Part shown: piece by piece, positions 33,501 to 42,026 of the stretch | How the letters are laid out: each line of letters opens with the position of its first letter | How positions within the stretch are numbered: position 1 is the stretch's first letter | Origin: Streptomyces mangrovi | GTDB taxonomy: Bacteria; Actinomycetota; Actinomycetes; Streptomycetales; Streptomycetaceae | Assembly: GCF_900114215.1 (NCBI RefSeq) | Contig: NZ_FOSG01000018.1 | Coordinates: 62,001 to 126,000, forward strand | DNA length: 64,000 nt | Direction of reading: 5' to 3' | Notes under the pieces: model-generated | The model's database searches: none | What the model was told of the DNA's origin: nothing | Seen by the model: the letters and a program-made list of their open reading frames with translations, nothing else | Made by a program: the position numbers and the translations under genes

Positions 33501-34343
33501 TCAGTTCTTCTGGATCTGGTCGAAGCTCAGCTCGACCGGGGTCTCGCGGCCGAAGATCTCGACGAGGCCCTTGACCTTCTTCGAGTCCGGGTTGATCTCG
33601 TTGATCGTCGCCTGGAGCGTCGCGAACGGGCCGTCGGTGACGGTGACGGAGTCCCCGACCTCGAAGTCCAGCACCTGGACCTCGACCTTGCGGCTCGGCG
33701 CCGGCAGGCCGGCCTCGGCGGCGGCCTCCGCGGCGGCGCGCTCCTCCGCCTCGGGGGCGAGCATCTTGACGACCTCGTCCAGGGTCAGCGGGTACGGGTC
33801 GTAGGCGTTGCCCACGAAGCCGGTGACGCCCGGGGTGTTGCGCACGACGCCCCAGGACTCGTTCGTCAGATCCATGCGCACCAGCACATAGCCGGGGAGC
33901 TTGTTCTGGCGGACGTTCTTGCGCTCGCCGTTCTTGATCTGGACGATCTCTTCCTCGGGGACCTCGGCCTGGTAGATGAAGTCCTCGACGTTCAGCGAGA
34001 CGGCGCGCTGCTCCAGGTTGGCCTTCACGCGCTTCTCGTAGCCCGCGTAGGTGTGGATGACGTACCACTCGCCGGGGAGATGACGCAGCTCGTCGCGGAG
34101 GGCCGTGACCGGATCGACCGGCTCCTCCTCCTGTGCGGCCTCGGTCTCGGCATCGGTCTCGCCGGCGGCCTCGGTCTCGCCGGCGGCGGTCGCCGCCTCG
34201 GCCGACTCGTCCTCGGCGGTGTCGGCAGCTTCGGCCTGGTCGACGCCGTCCGCCGCCGCCTTGTCCGCCGTCTCGACGGCGTCGGGCGCGGTGTCGTCAC
34301 CCTCGACGGGGTCGACGGCGTCGTTGAGGTTCGGGTCAGACAC
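33501..34343 (-). CDS. nusG: Transcription antitermination factor NusG
   Basis: A 280-aa NusG, which binds the RNA polymerase clamp and links it to ribosomes or Rho. The N-terminal 85 residues are an acidic Ala/Glu-rich extension typical of Streptomyces. The NGN domain begins at EWYVIHTYAGYEKRVKANLE and the KOW domain at FEVGDSVTVTDGPFATLQ. The GTG at 34343 gives MSDPNLNDAVDP. It follows secE by 75 bp in the same operon and ends at a strong terminator. Confidence 0.97.
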   Translation of the reverse strand: MSDPNLNDAVDPVEGDDTAPDAVETADKAAADGVDQAEAADTAEDESAEAATAAGETEAAGETDAETEAAQEEEPVDPVTALRDELRHLPGEWYVIHTYAGYEKRVKANLEQRAVSLNVEDFIYQAEVPEEEIVQIKNGERKNVRQNKLPGYVLVRMDLTNESWGVVRNTPGVTGFVGNAYDPYPLTLDEVVKMLAPEAEERAAAEAAAEAGLPAPSRKVEVQVLDFEVGDSVTVTDGPFATLQATINEINPDSKKVKGLVEIFGRETPVELSFDQIQKN

Positions 34344-34418
34344 GGTGGCTGCTTCTTCCTGGCTTCAAGGGGGTCGAACATGCGGAAAAGTGCCCCGGAG
34401 GGGCACTCCGCGGGCGTA

Positions 34419-34700
34419 TCAGCCGAAGACGTACTTGACGACCTCGGTGAACCCCCAGTCAATCACGGTCACCAGGCCGATGATGACGAGGACGAAGATG
34501 ATCACCACGGTCGTGTAGGTGGAGAGCTGCTTCTTGGTGGGCCAGACGACCTTGCGCAGCTCGGCGATGATCTGCCGGTAGAACAGGGCGAGACGGCCCA
34601 GCGGGCCCTTCTTCGCGCGCTTGCCACCGCGCCGGGGCTTGTTGTCGTCCTGCGACCGCCCGGGCTCGGGGACCTCGATGGAGTCCGTGATCTCCGCCAC
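34419..34700 (-). CDS. secE: Preprotein translocase subunit SecE
   Basis: A 93-aa SecE with one membrane segment near the C-terminus (YTTVVIIFVLVIIGLVTVID). The conserved amphipathic region FYRQIIAELRKVVWPTKKQL sits just before it. SecE clamps SecY in the Sec translocon. The N-terminal 35 residues are charged. The GTG at 34700 follows GAGGACGA. It is in the usual order tRNA-Trp, secE, nusG. Confidence 0.97.
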   Translation of the reverse strand: MAEITDSIEVPEPGRSQDDNKPRRGGKRAKKGPLGRLALFYRQIIAELRKVVWPTKKQLSTYTTVVIIFVLVIIGLVTVIDWGFTEVVKYVFG

Positions 34701-34814
34701 TCGTCCTCACCTGATCCGGGTCCTGGCCGCGTGCCGTGCCGCGTCCGGCCCGGCCGTACGGCGGTGCGTCCAGTTACGTACACGTGCACGCATCCCTGGT
34801 TCAGATGCGTGAAG

Positions 34815-34887
34815 CAGGGCCGGAGGGACTTGAACCCCCAACCGCCGGTTTTGGAGACCGGTGCTCTACCAATTGAGCTACGACCCT
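34815..34887 (-). tRNA. tRNA-Trp (CCA)
   Basis: A 73-nt cloverleaf. The acceptor AGGGTCG pairs with CGGCCCT, the D arm is TAGCTCAATTGGTAGAGC, the anticodon loop CTCCAAA gives anticodon CCA, and the T arm GGGGGTTCAAGTCCCTC is normal. CCA is not encoded. The place before secE is conserved in Streptomyces. Confidence 0.97.
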
Positions 34888-34968
34888 TCGCCGTTCCCAA
34901 CCTACCGCATCCGGTCGGCGCCGCGGAGTGCGCGGCCCGCCGGTGATCGGCCGGGACCAACGACGGTG

Positions 34969-34998
34969 AGTGTACGTGCTTCCCGCGCCGGCGTCGAA
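34969..34998 (-). promoter_or_regulatory. Candidate tRNA-Trp/secE promoter
   Basis: TTCGAC (34993-34998), 18-bp spacer, TACACT (34969-34974) on the minus strand, 82 bp before the tRNA. The same -10 occurs in the rpoB proximal promoter. Confidence 0.6.
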
Positions 34999-35140
34999 CA
35001 CGTAACCCGTATCGCCCCGATCCTCCCCTTCCTCCCGCCCGTACGCCGGGGCCCCGCCCCCGTCCGCTCCCCGTCCGCTCCCGCTCCGGCCCGCTCCGAC
35101 CCGTGTGTCCGGACGACCTCCCGTCTGCGACGATGCCCCC

Positions 35141-36379
35141 ATGACCGCTGAAACCCCTTCCAACCAGTCACCCACCGAACGCCGGGTCTCGGCCCGCGTC
35201 GGCTCGATCTCCGAGTCCGCCACGCTCGCCGTCGACGCCAAGGCCAAGGCCCTCAAGGCCGCCGGGCGTCCGGTGATCGGCTTCGGCGCGGGCGAGCCCG
35301 ACTTCCCGACCCCCGACTACATCGTCGAGGCCGCGGTGGAGGCCTGCCGGAACCCGCGCTTCCACCGCTACACCCCGGCCGGCGGACTCCCCGAGCTGAA
35401 GGAGGCCATCGCCGCGAAGACGCTGCGCGACTCCGGCTACTCGGTCGAGGCCTCCCAGGTGCTGGTCACCAACGGCGGCAAGCAGGCCATCTACGAGGCC
35501 TTCGCCGCCATCCTCGACCCGGGCGACGAGGTCATCGTCCCCGCGCCGTACTGGACCACCTACCCCGAGTCGATCCGGCTGGCCGGAGGCGTTCCCGTGG
35601 ACGTGGTCGCCGACGAGACCACCGGCTACCGGGTCTCGGTGGAGCAGCTGGAGGCGGCACGCACCGAGCGCACCAAGGTGCTGGTGTTCGTCTCCCCCTC
35701 CAACCCGACCGGCGCCGTCCACTCCCGCGCCCAGGTCGAGGAGATCGGCCGCTGGGCCGCCGAGCACGGTCTGTGGGTGCTCACCGACGAGATCTACGAG
35801 CACCTGGTCTACGGCGACGCCGAGTTCTCCTCACTGCCGGTGGTCGTGCCGGAGCTGGCCGACCGGTGCGTGGTCGTCAACGGCGTGGCCAAGACGTACG
35901 CCATGACCGGCTGGCGGGTGGGGTGGATCATCGGCCCGAAGGACGTGGTGAAGGCCGCCACCAACCTCCAGTCGCACGCCACCTCCAACGTCTCCAACGT
36001 CGCCCAGGCCGCCGCGCTGGCCGCCGTCTCCGGTGACCTGGAGGCCGTGGCGCGCATGCGCGAGGCGTTCGACCGCCGCCGCAGGACGATCGTGCGGATG
36101 CTGAACGAGATCGACGGCGTCACCTGCCCCGAGCCGGAGGGCGCCTTCTACGCCTACCCGTCGGTCAAGGGCGTGCTGGGCCGGGAGATCCGCGGCCGGC
36201 GCCCTCGGTCGAGCGTGGAGCTGGCCGAGCTGATCCTGGAGGAGGCCGAGGTCGCGGTCGTCCCCGGTGAGGCGTTCGGCACCCCGGGCTATCTGCGGCT
36301 GTCCTACGCGCTGGGCGACGAGGACCTGGTCGAGGGCGTCTCCCGGATCCAGAAGCTGCTGGCCGAGGCCAAGGCCTGA
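35141..36379 (+). CDS. aspC: Aspartate aminotransferase (class I)
   Basis: A 412-aa pyridoxal-phosphate enzyme of the class I/II aminotransferases, most like aspartate transaminase. It should interconvert aspartate/2-oxoglutarate and oxaloacetate/glutamate. Motifs are GFGAGEPDFPTPDYI near the N-terminus, VFVSPSNPTGAVHS, LTDEIYEHLVYGD and the PLP lysine in GVAKTYAMTGWRVGWI. The ATG at 35141 is chosen over an upstream frame because the conserved protein starts after it. It is divergent from tRNA-Trp/secE. A double-stranded terminator hairpin follows. Related amino acid substrates are possible. Confidence 0.92.
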   Translation: MTAETPSNQSPTERRVSARVGSISESATLAVDAKAKALKAAGRPVIGFGAGEPDFPTPDYIVEAAVEACRNPRFHRYTPAGGLPELKEAIAAKTLRDSGYSVEASQVLVTNGGKQAIYEAFAAILDPGDEVIVPAPYWTTYPESIRLAGGVPVDVVADETTGYRVSVEQLEAARTERTKVLVFVSPSNPTGAVHSRAQVEEIGRWAAEHGLWVLTDEIYEHLVYGDAEFSSLPVVVPELADRCVVVNGVAKTYAMTGWRVGWIIGPKDVVKAATNLQSHATSNVSNVAQAAALAAVSGDLEAVARMREAFDRRRRTIVRMLNEIDGVTCPEPEGAFYAYPSVKGVLGREIRGRRPRSSVELAELILEEAEVAVVPGEAFGTPGYLRLSYALGDEDLVEGVSRIQKLLAEAKA

Positions 36380-36400
36380 ACCGGCCCGGAGCACACAGCG

Positions 36401-36435
36401 GCGGGCCCGCGGAAGCAGTGCTTCCGCGGGCCCGC
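36401..36435 (+). terminator. aspC terminator
   Basis: gcgggcccgcggaagc (36401-36416) and gcttccgcgggcccgc (36420-36435) form a perfect 16-bp stem with a 3-nt loop, 21 bp after the aspC stop codon. Confidence 0.9.
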
Positions 36436-36507
36436 TCGCATGTTCCGGGCCGCCCCCGATCGTGGTGGTGACTTCCGGGCGTGTCGCGAGTGCGGCAAAA
36501 TCTTCGG

Positions 36508-37560
36508 ATGGAAAGCGCTCGTGACGTCCGCAAGCTCCCGAAGGCCCATCTCCATCTGCACTTCACCGGGTCCATGCGCCCGGGCACACTGCTGGAGCTC
36601 GCCGACAGACACGGCGTCCACCTCCCGGAGGCGCTGAGCAGCGGCCGTCCCCCGAAGCTGCGGGCCACCGACGAGCGCGGCTGGTTCCGCTTCCAGCGGC
36701 TGTACGACGCCGCGCGCTCCTGCCTGCGTACGCCCGACGACATCCGGCGGCTGGTGCGCGAGGCCGCCGAGGAGGACGTGCGGGACGGGTCGCGCTGGCT
36801 GGAGATCCAGGTGGACCCGACCTCCTACGCGCCGCGCCTGGGCGGGCTGATCCCGGCACTGGAGATCATCCTGGACGCGGTGGAGAGCGCCTCCGCCCAG
36901 ACCGGGCTCGGCATGCGCGTGCTGGTCGCCGCGAACCGGATGAAGCACCCGCTGGACGCCCGCACCCTGGCCCGGCTGGCCGTGCGCTACGCCGACCGCG
37001 GCGTGGTCGGCTTCGGTCTGTCCAACGACGAACGGCGCGGTTTCGCCCGGGACTTCGACCGGGCCTTCGCCATCGCGCGCCGGGGCGGCCTGCTGGCGGC
37101 CCCGCACGGCGGCGAGCTGTCGGGGCCGCAGTCCGTCGCCGACTGCCTGGACGACCTGCGCGCGGGCCGCGTCGGGCACGGGGTGCGCGCCACCGAGGAC
37201 CCGCGGCTGCTGGCGCGGCTGGCAGCGCAGGGCGTCACCTGCGAGGTCTGCCCGGCCTCCAACGTGGCGCTGGGGGTGTACGACCGGCACGAGGACGTAC
37301 CGCTGCGGGCCATGTTCGAGGCGGGGGTGCCGCTGGCGCTGGGCGCCGACGACCCGCTGCTGTTCGGCTCCCGGCTGGCCGCGCAGTACGAGATCGCACG
37401 GCGGTACCACGGCTTCACGGACGATGAGCTGGCGGAGCTGGCCCGCCAGTCGGTGCGCGGCTCGCGCGCTCCGGAGGACGTCCGGAAGGCGATCCTGGCG
37501 GACATCGACGCCTGGCTGGTGGAGGAGCCGGAGCAGGCCCCGTCCCGGAAGCCCTCCTGA
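36508..37560 (+). CDS. add: Adenosine deaminase
   Basis: A 350-aa adenosine deaminase-family enzyme that converts adenosine to inosine. Metal-site motifs are KAHLHLHFTGS near residue 12, the substrate/metal region APHGGE, VGHGVRA and the late acidic site LGADDPLLF. CPASNVALG is also typical. The ATG at 36508 gives MESARDVRKLPKAHLHLH. The first motif has F-T-G-S where others have D-G-S, but such variants occur in actinobacterial members. The gene stands alone between terminators. Aminodeoxyfutalosine or adenine as substrate cannot be excluded from sequence alone. Confidence 0.88.
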   Translation: MESARDVRKLPKAHLHLHFTGSMRPGTLLELADRHGVHLPEALSSGRPPKLRATDERGWFRFQRLYDAARSCLRTPDDIRRLVREAAEEDVRDGSRWLEIQVDPTSYAPRLGGLIPALEIILDAVESASAQTGLGMRVLVAANRMKHPLDARTLARLAVRYADRGVVGFGLSNDERRGFARDFDRAFAIARRGGLLAAPHGGELSGPQSVADCLDDLRAGRVGHGVRATEDPRLLARLAAQGVTCEVCPASNVALGVYDRHEDVPLRAMFEAGVPLALGADDPLLFGSRLAAQYEIARRYHGFTDDELAELARQSVRGSRAPEDVRKAILADIDAWLVEEPEQAPSRKPS

Positions 37561-37605
37561 ATCCCGGGGCCCTCCTGAATCCCGGGACTCTCCTGAATCA
37601 GCTCT
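37552..37605 (+). repeat. 18-bp tandem repeat at the add stop codon
   Basis: The unit ccctcctgaatcccgggg occurs twice almost exactly (37552-37569 and 37570-37587) and a third time in degenerate form (37588-37605). Each unit brings a TGA in the reading frame of add, the first being its stop codon. Confidence 0.7.
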
Positions 37606-37644
37606 CCCGAGCCGGTTCTCCCGGGTCCGTCCGGGACGGAACCC

Positions 37645-38700
37645 TCAGAGCGAGCAGCCGACGGTCACCGGCTCGTTGACCAGCGTCACGCCGAAGGCCT
37701 CGCGCACGCCGTCGCGGACCTCGCGGGCCAGGGCGAGGAGGTCGGCGGTGGTGGCCGGGCCCCGGTTGGTCAGGGCGAGGGTGTGCTTGGTGGAGATCCG
37801 GGCCGGGCCGTCGCCGTAGCCCTTGGCGAAGCCGGCCCTGTCGATCAGCCAGGCGGCGGATGTCTTCACCAGGCCGTCCCCGGCCGGATAGGCGGGCGGG
37901 GCGGCGTCCGGCCCCAGCCGCTCGGCGACACGGGCGAGGAAGGCGGCGTGCTCGGCCTCGGTGAGGACGGGGTTGGTGAAGAAGGAGCCGGCCGACCAGG
38001 TGTCGTGGTCCTCCGGGTCGAGCACCATGCCCTTGCCCGCGCGCAGCTTCAGAACGGTCTCGCGGGCCCGCTCCACCGGCACCCGCTCGCCGGTCTCCAC
38101 GCCCAGCGCCCGTGCGGTCTCGGCGTAGCGCAGGGGTGCCGAGAGGCCGCCCGCGTCCTCCAGTTCGAAGCGGACACGCAGCACGACGAAGCGGGTGGGG
38201 TCGGCCTTGAAGCGGCTGTGCCGGTAGGAGAAGCCGCACTCGGCGGCGGGAATGGTGACGGTCTCGCCGGACCGGCGGTCGTAGGCGACGACCTCGGTGA
38301 CCGTGGAAGAGACCTCCTGGCCGTACGCGCCGACGTTCTGGATGGGTGTGGCGCCCGCCGATCCGGGGATGCCGGCCATGCACTCGACGCCCGCGAGCCC
38401 GGCCTCGACGGTGCGGGCGACGGCCTCGGACCAGTTTTCGCCCGCCGCCAGTTCCAGCCGGGTGCCCTCCAGGCGGAAGCCGGTGGTGGCGATGCGCAGG
38501 GCGGTGCCGGCGAAGCCCTCGTCGGCGATGACGAGGTTGCTGCCGCCGCCGACGAGCAGCAGCGGGGTGCCGGCGGCGTCGGCGGCCCGCACCTCCTCGG
38601 TCACCTCCTCGTCGGTGGTGGCCGTGACCAGGCGGGCCGCGGGGCCGCCCAGGCGGAAGGTGGTCAGCGGGGCGAGAGGCGCGTCGTGGAGTTCCTGCAC
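37645..38700 (-). CDS. murB: UDP-N-acetylenolpyruvoylglucosamine reductase
   Basis: A 351-aa FAD enzyme that reduces UDP-GlcNAc-enolpyruvate to UDP-MurNAc with NADPH, the second committed step of peptidoglycan synthesis. It has the FAD-site motifs FRLGGPAA, VGGGSNLVIADEGF and GIPGSAGATPIQNVGAYG, then CGFSYRHSRFK, the catalytic serine region TWSAGSFFTNPVLT and the late TLALTNRG segment. The length and C-terminus fit the type I family of actinobacteria. The GTG at 38700 is the start. It lies 100 bp after the HadB-like gene. Confidence 0.95.
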   Translation of the reverse strand: MQELHDAPLAPLTTFRLGGPAARLVTATTDEEVTEEVRAADAAGTPLLLVGGGSNLVIADEGFAGTALRIATTGFRLEGTRLELAAGENWSEAVARTVEAGLAGVECMAGIPGSAGATPIQNVGAYGQEVSSTVTEVVAYDRRSGETVTIPAAECGFSYRHSRFKADPTRFVVLRVRFELEDAGGLSAPLRYAETARALGVETGERVPVERARETVLKLRAGKGMVLDPEDHDTWSAGSFFTNPVLTEAEHAAFLARVAERLGPDAAPPAYPAGDGLVKTSAAWLIDRAGFAKGYGDGPARISTKHTLALTNRGPATTADLLALAREVRDGVREAFGVTLVNEPVTVGCSL

Positions 38701-38800
38701 GCGCCCAAGAGTACGAGAGCGGCCGTACGCGCGTCCCCTACGGCCGCTCCCGCCCGGCGTGTGCCCGCGCCCGCCGGGCGGGCGCGGGCCGGCGGCACGC

Positions 38801-39235
38801 TCAGGCGAGCCGGACCACCGCGCGGGACATGCCCAGCACCTTCTGCCCGGCGCTGGTGACCGTGAGGTCCACCCGGACGGTGCGGGCCTCGTCGTCGAGC
38901 TTGGCCGCGACCTTGCCCGAGACCTCGATCACGGCGCCCGAGCCGTCGTCGGGGACGACGACGGGCTTGGTGAAGCGCACGCCGTACTCCACGAGCGCGC
39001 CCGGGTCGCCGGTCCAGTCGGTCACCACGCGGGCGGCCTCGGCCATGGTGAACATGCCGTGCGCGATGACGTCGGGGAGACCGACCTCACGTGCGAACCG
39101 CTCGTTCCAGTGAATCGGGTTGAAGTCGCCGGAGGCGCCCGCGTACCGCACGAGCGTGTCACGGGTCACGGGGAAGCTCCGTGCGGGCAGCTCGGTGCCG
39201 GCCTCGACCTCCGCGTACGCGATCCTCGCCGTCAT
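38801..39235 (-). CDS. hadB: MaoC-like (3R)-hydroxyacyl dehydratase subunit, HadB-type
   Basis: A 144-aa hot-dog-fold protein with the catalytic hydratase motif GDFNPIHWNERFAREVG (Asp and His) and VIAHGMFTMAEAARVV. In mycobacteria HadB forms a heterodimer with HadA or HadC and dehydrates 3-hydroxyacyl-ACP in fatty acid synthesis. Here it follows the HadA-like gene by only 5 bp. ATG 39235 is used, with GGGGGAG upstream. The pair may serve fatty acid or polyketide synthesis; the substrate is not shown by the sequence. Confidence 0.88.
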   Translation of the reverse strand: MTARIAYAEVEAGTELPARSFPVTRDTLVRYAGASGDFNPIHWNERFAREVGLPDVIAHGMFTMAEAARVVTDWTGDPGALVEYGVRFTKPVVVPDDGSGAVIEVSGKVAAKLDDEARTVRVDLTVTSAGQKVLGMSRAVVRLA

Positions 39236-39240
39236 CCGCC

Positions 39241-39735
39241 TCACTCCCCCTGCTTTCCGGCAGCGCCCCCGGCTGCGTCGTCGGCCGCGTCGTCGGCCGC
39301 GCGGGCCACCAGCTTGGTCCAGGCCGTCACCACGTGCTCGCCCGCCTCGTCGCGCACCTCGCCGCGGATGTCCAGGATGTCGTTGCCCGCCATGGACCTG
39401 ACCGCCTCGATGGTGGAGGTCACCGTGAGCCGGTCGCCGGCGCGCACCGGCCGCGTGTAGGCGAACTTCTGGTCGCCGTGCACCACCCGGCTGTAGTCCA
39501 GCCCCAGCTTCGGGTCCGCGACGACCTCTCCGGCCGCCTTGAAGGTGATGGCGAAGACGAAGGTAGGCGGGGCGATCACGTCGGGGTGACCGAGCTCACC
39601 GGCCGCCTCCGGGTCGGTGTACGCCGGGTGGGTGTCACCGATGGCCTCGGCGAACTCGCGGATCTTCTCCCGGCCGACCTCGTACGGCGCGGTGGGCGGA
39701 TAGCTCCGCCCCACGAAGGACTGGTCGAGCGCCAT
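39241..39735 (-). CDS. hadA: MaoC-like dehydratase subunit, HadA-type
   Basis: A 164-aa hot-dog protein of the FAS1-like dehydratase group (DQSFVGRSYPPTAPYEVGRE, then EFAEAIGDTHPAYTDPEAAG). It lacks the full Asp/His catalytic pair of HadB and probably supplies the substrate channel, as in the mycobacterial HadAB heterodimer. The ATG at 39735 has GGAGG nine bases upstream. The C-terminus is an Ala/Asp-rich tail. The order rpmG-hadA-hadB-murB is kept in many actinobacteria (family knowledge). Confidence 0.88.
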   Translation of the reverse strand: MALDQSFVGRSYPPTAPYEVGREKIREFAEAIGDTHPAYTDPEAAGELGHPDVIAPPTFVFAITFKAAGEVVADPKLGLDYSRVVHGDQKFAYTRPVRAGDRLTVTSTIEAVRSMAGNDILDIRGEVRDEAGEHVVTAWTKLVARAADDAADDAAGGAAGKQGE

Positions 39736-39790
39736 GGCCCGGTACCTCCATACGGCTTGCTGGTGGTTGCTGATCGGACGGCTGGGACGG

Positions 39791-39842
39791 CGCAAAGCCG
39801 TGAGGCCGTCCCCGCGAACGGGGACGGCCTCACGGCTTTGCG
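39791..39842 (-). terminator. rpmG terminator
   Basis: A perfect 23-bp stem, cgcaaagccgtgaggccgtc plus ccc at 39791-39813 with its complement at 39820-39842, and a 6-nt loop gcgaac. It lies 34 bp after rpmG and before hadA. Confidence 0.93.
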
Positions 39843-39875
39843 TGTCTTGCGCGGCGGCCTGGCCGGTCGCGGCGT

Positions 39876-40040
39876 TTATCGCGTCTCGCGGTGCGCGGTG
39901 TGCGCGTTGCAGCGCGGGCAGTGCTTCTTCATCTCAAGACGGTCCGGGTTGTTGCGCCGGTTCTTCTTGGTGATGTAGTTCCGCTCCTTGCACTCCACGC
40001 AGGCCAGCGTGATCTTCGGGCGGACGTCGGTGGCAGCCAC
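39876..40040 (-). CDS. rpmG: 50S ribosomal protein L33
   Basis: A 54-aa L33 with four Cys for zinc (ITLACVECKERNYI and KKHCPRCNAHT), so it is the zinc-binding C+ form. Streptomyces often also have a Cys-free paralogue under Zur control elsewhere. It starts with GTG at 40040 and has the conserved tail HTAHRETR. It lies 85 bp after tRNA-Met and is followed by a 23-bp terminator stem. Confidence 0.97.
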   Translation of the reverse strand: MAATDVRPKITLACVECKERNYITKKNRRNNPDRLEMKKHCPRCNAHTAHRETR

Positions 40041-40080
40041 GTGAGTGCTCCTTGACGGCTGGGACGGGTTTAACGCAGAA

Positions 40081-40111
40081 AGAGTAGCCGATCGGAGGAC
40101 CGACCCCGCAA
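40081..40111 (-). promoter_or_regulatory. Candidate rpmG promoter
   Basis: TTGCGG (40106-40111), 19-bp spacer, TACTCT (40081-40086) on the minus strand, in the gap between tRNA-Met and rpmG. The spacer is long, so it is tentative; rpmG may also be read from the tRNA promoter. Confidence 0.4.
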
Positions 40112-40125
40112 TCGGCTACTGGGTT

Positions 40126-40201
40126 TGGTAGCGGTGACCGGACTCGAACCGGTGACACAACGATTATGAGCCGTTTGCTCTACCGACTGAGCTACACCGC
40201 C
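40126..40201 (-). tRNA. tRNA-Met (CAT)
   Basis: A 73-nt tRNA plus encoded CCA (40126-40128). The acceptor GGCGGTG pairs with CACCGCT, the anticodon loop CTCATAA gives CAT, and the T loop GTTCGAGTC is normal. It lacks the unpaired first position and three G-C anticodon pairs typical of initiator tRNA, so it is an elongator. Confidence 0.95.
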
Positions 40202-40248
40202 GCGATGCGGTCGGCCCCCGTCTCTCGACGGGGAGCCTCACACATCAG

Positions 40249-40321
40249 AGCCCCAATACGGAATCGAACCGTAGACCTTCTCCTTACCATGGAGACGCTC
40301 TGCCGACTGAGCTATTGGGGC
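40249..40321 (-). tRNA. tRNA-Thr (GGT)
   Basis: A 73-nt cloverleaf: acceptor GCCCCAA with TTGGGGC, D arm TAGCTCAGTCGGCAGAGC, anticodon loop ATGGTAA giving GGT, T arm CTACGGTTCGATTCCGTA. CCA is not encoded. It lies 47 bp before tRNA-Met in the same transcript. Confidence 0.96.
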
Positions 40322-40332
40322 GAGCGATGAAG

Positions 40333-40362
40333 ACATTACACGCTCAGGGCGCCGAACGTGAA
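40333..40362 (-). promoter_or_regulatory. Candidate tRNA-Thr/tRNA-Met promoter
   Basis: TTCACG (40357-40362), 18-bp spacer, TAATGT (40333-40338) on the minus strand, 12 bp before tRNA-Thr. Confidence 0.55.
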
Positions 40363-40542
40363 ATCCGTATCGGCCACACCTCCGTACGGCCGTGCCGACC
40401 GGGCCTCGCGCCCTCCCTCCGGCGTAGCGGAGCGGCCACCGGTACGACTATTGGGTTCCCACGTGATGGCGGCACGGCCCGGGACCGGCCTGGTCCTAGG
40501 CTTCGGTGCACCCAGCGATCATGAGCGAAACGCGGGAGCCCC

Positions 40543-41955
40543 ATGCCCGACAGCCAGCCGCAGGAACCGGCGCAGCCCGATCGCGACGCACCGCCTCCCC
40601 CGAGTCCCTCCGGTCCCTCCGGCCCCCCGGGCGGACCCTCCGGCACCGCCCCCGGCGCCCCTCCGGAGGGCGCCCCGCCCCGGGCGCCGGCCGCGCTCGT
40701 CCTGTGCGGCGCCCGGCTGGCCGACGGCCGCACCGTGGACGTGCGGATCGGCGGCGGGCGGATCGAGGCGGTCGGGACCGCGGGCAGCCTCTCCTCGCCC
40801 ACCCCTCCGTGGGCCACCCGGATCGATCTCACCGGCTATCTGCTGCTGCCCGCACCGGCCGAGCCCCACGCCCACTACGACACCGCGCTGACGGCTGACG
40901 GTGACGTGCCCGGCGCCTCCCCGTACGGCCCCCGGGACCCGTACGACCCCGAACGCGTCCAGCGCCGCGCCGCCGAGGCCGCACTGCTCCAACTCGGCCA
41001 CGGCGCGACCGCGGTGCGCACCCATGTGCGCGTCGGCGACGTCGCCGGGCTGCGCGCCCTACGGGCCGTGCTGCGGGCCCGCAGCGCCCTGCACGGGCTG
41101 GCCGACCTCACCGCCGTCGCCGTACCCCGGCTGCTGACCGGCGCGGCGGGGGCCGACGGCCTGGCGATGCTGCGCGAAGCGGTGGACATGGGGGCCACGG
41201 CGGTGGGCGGCTGCCCGGACCTCGACCCCGATCCGGCCGGCTACACGGAAACCGTGCTGGCGGTGGCGGCCGAGCACGGCTGCGCGGTGGACCTGCACAC
41301 CGACGGCTCCGACCCGGTCCGGCTGTCCCGTCTCGCCTCGGTGGCCGGCGGGCTGCGGCCCAGGGTGGCCATCGGTCCGTGCGACGGGCTGGCCCGGCTG
41401 CCGCGGGAGACCGCGGCCCGCGCCGCCGAGTCCCTCGCGGCGGCCGGGATCACGGTGGTCTGCCTGCCCCAGGGCGGCTGCGGTCTGCCGCCGCGGACGG
41501 CCGACGGCCCCCACGCCGCGCCGGTACGGCTGCTGCGGGCGGCGGGGGTACGGGTCGCCGCGGGCAGCGGCGCCCTGCGCGACACGGCCAACCCGGTGGG
41601 CCGAGGCGACCCGCTGGAAGCCGCCTACCTGCTGGCCTCGCACGGCCAGGCCGGCCCGGAGGAGGCCTACGAGGCGGTGAGCGCGCGGGCGCGGGAGGCC
41701 ATGGGGCTGCCGCGGGTGCGGATCGAGGCCGGCTTCCCGGCGGAACTGCTGGCCGTACGCGGCCGCACGCTCGCCGGAACGCTCTCACTGTCGTACAGCC
41801 GCCTGGTCGTCCACCGCGGCCGGGTGGTGGCCCGCACCAGCGCGGTGCGCGAGTACTGCGACGCCACGGACCCGGGCGGCCCGGCGGACACGGTGGCCCC
41901 GGAACCGGGCGGTCCCGCCGCCGAACTGGGGCTTCCCCGCCAGTCGCAGCGCTGA
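40543..41955 (+). CDS. Cytosine-deaminase-like amidohydrolase, degenerate metal site
   Basis: A 470-aa amidohydrolase-superfamily protein. After a Pro/Gly-rich N-terminal extension of about 50 aa comes the small beta domain (LVLCGARLADGRTVDVRIGG) and the TIM barrel. The HxH metal motif is present (EPHAHYDTAL, H109 and H111) and a third His in VDLHTDGSD. However, the position where cytosine deaminases have His reads IGPCDGLARL, and the usual GSD before RD-NPVGRGDP reads GSG. Metal binding or catalysis may therefore be lost or altered. The C-terminus returns to the beta domain. The gene stands alone, upstream of an SDR-like gene. Confidence 0.75.
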   Translation: MPDSQPQEPAQPDRDAPPPPSPSGPSGPPGGPSGTAPGAPPEGAPPRAPAALVLCGARLADGRTVDVRIGGGRIEAVGTAGSLSSPTPPWATRIDLTGYLLLPAPAEPHAHYDTALTADGDVPGASPYGPRDPYDPERVQRRAAEAALLQLGHGATAVRTHVRVGDVAGLRALRAVLRARSALHGLADLTAVAVPRLLTGAAGADGLAMLREAVDMGATAVGGCPDLDPDPAGYTETVLAVAAEHGCAVDLHTDGSDPVRLSRLASVAGGLRPRVAIGPCDGLARLPRETAARAAESLAAAGITVVCLPQGGCGLPPRTADGPHAAPVRLLRAAGVRVAAGSGALRDTANPVGRGDPLEAAYLLASHGQAGPEEAYEAVSARAREAMGLPRVRIEAGFPAELLAVRGRTLAGTLSLSYSRLVVHRGRVVARTSAVREYCDATDPGGPADTVAPEPGGPAAELGLPRQSQR

Positions 41956-42026
41956 CGGCGGCGTACAGGCGGTGTACCCGGCGGCGTACCCGGCAAAGGG
42001 CGGCCCCGGCGGCGTACGGTCGGAGT

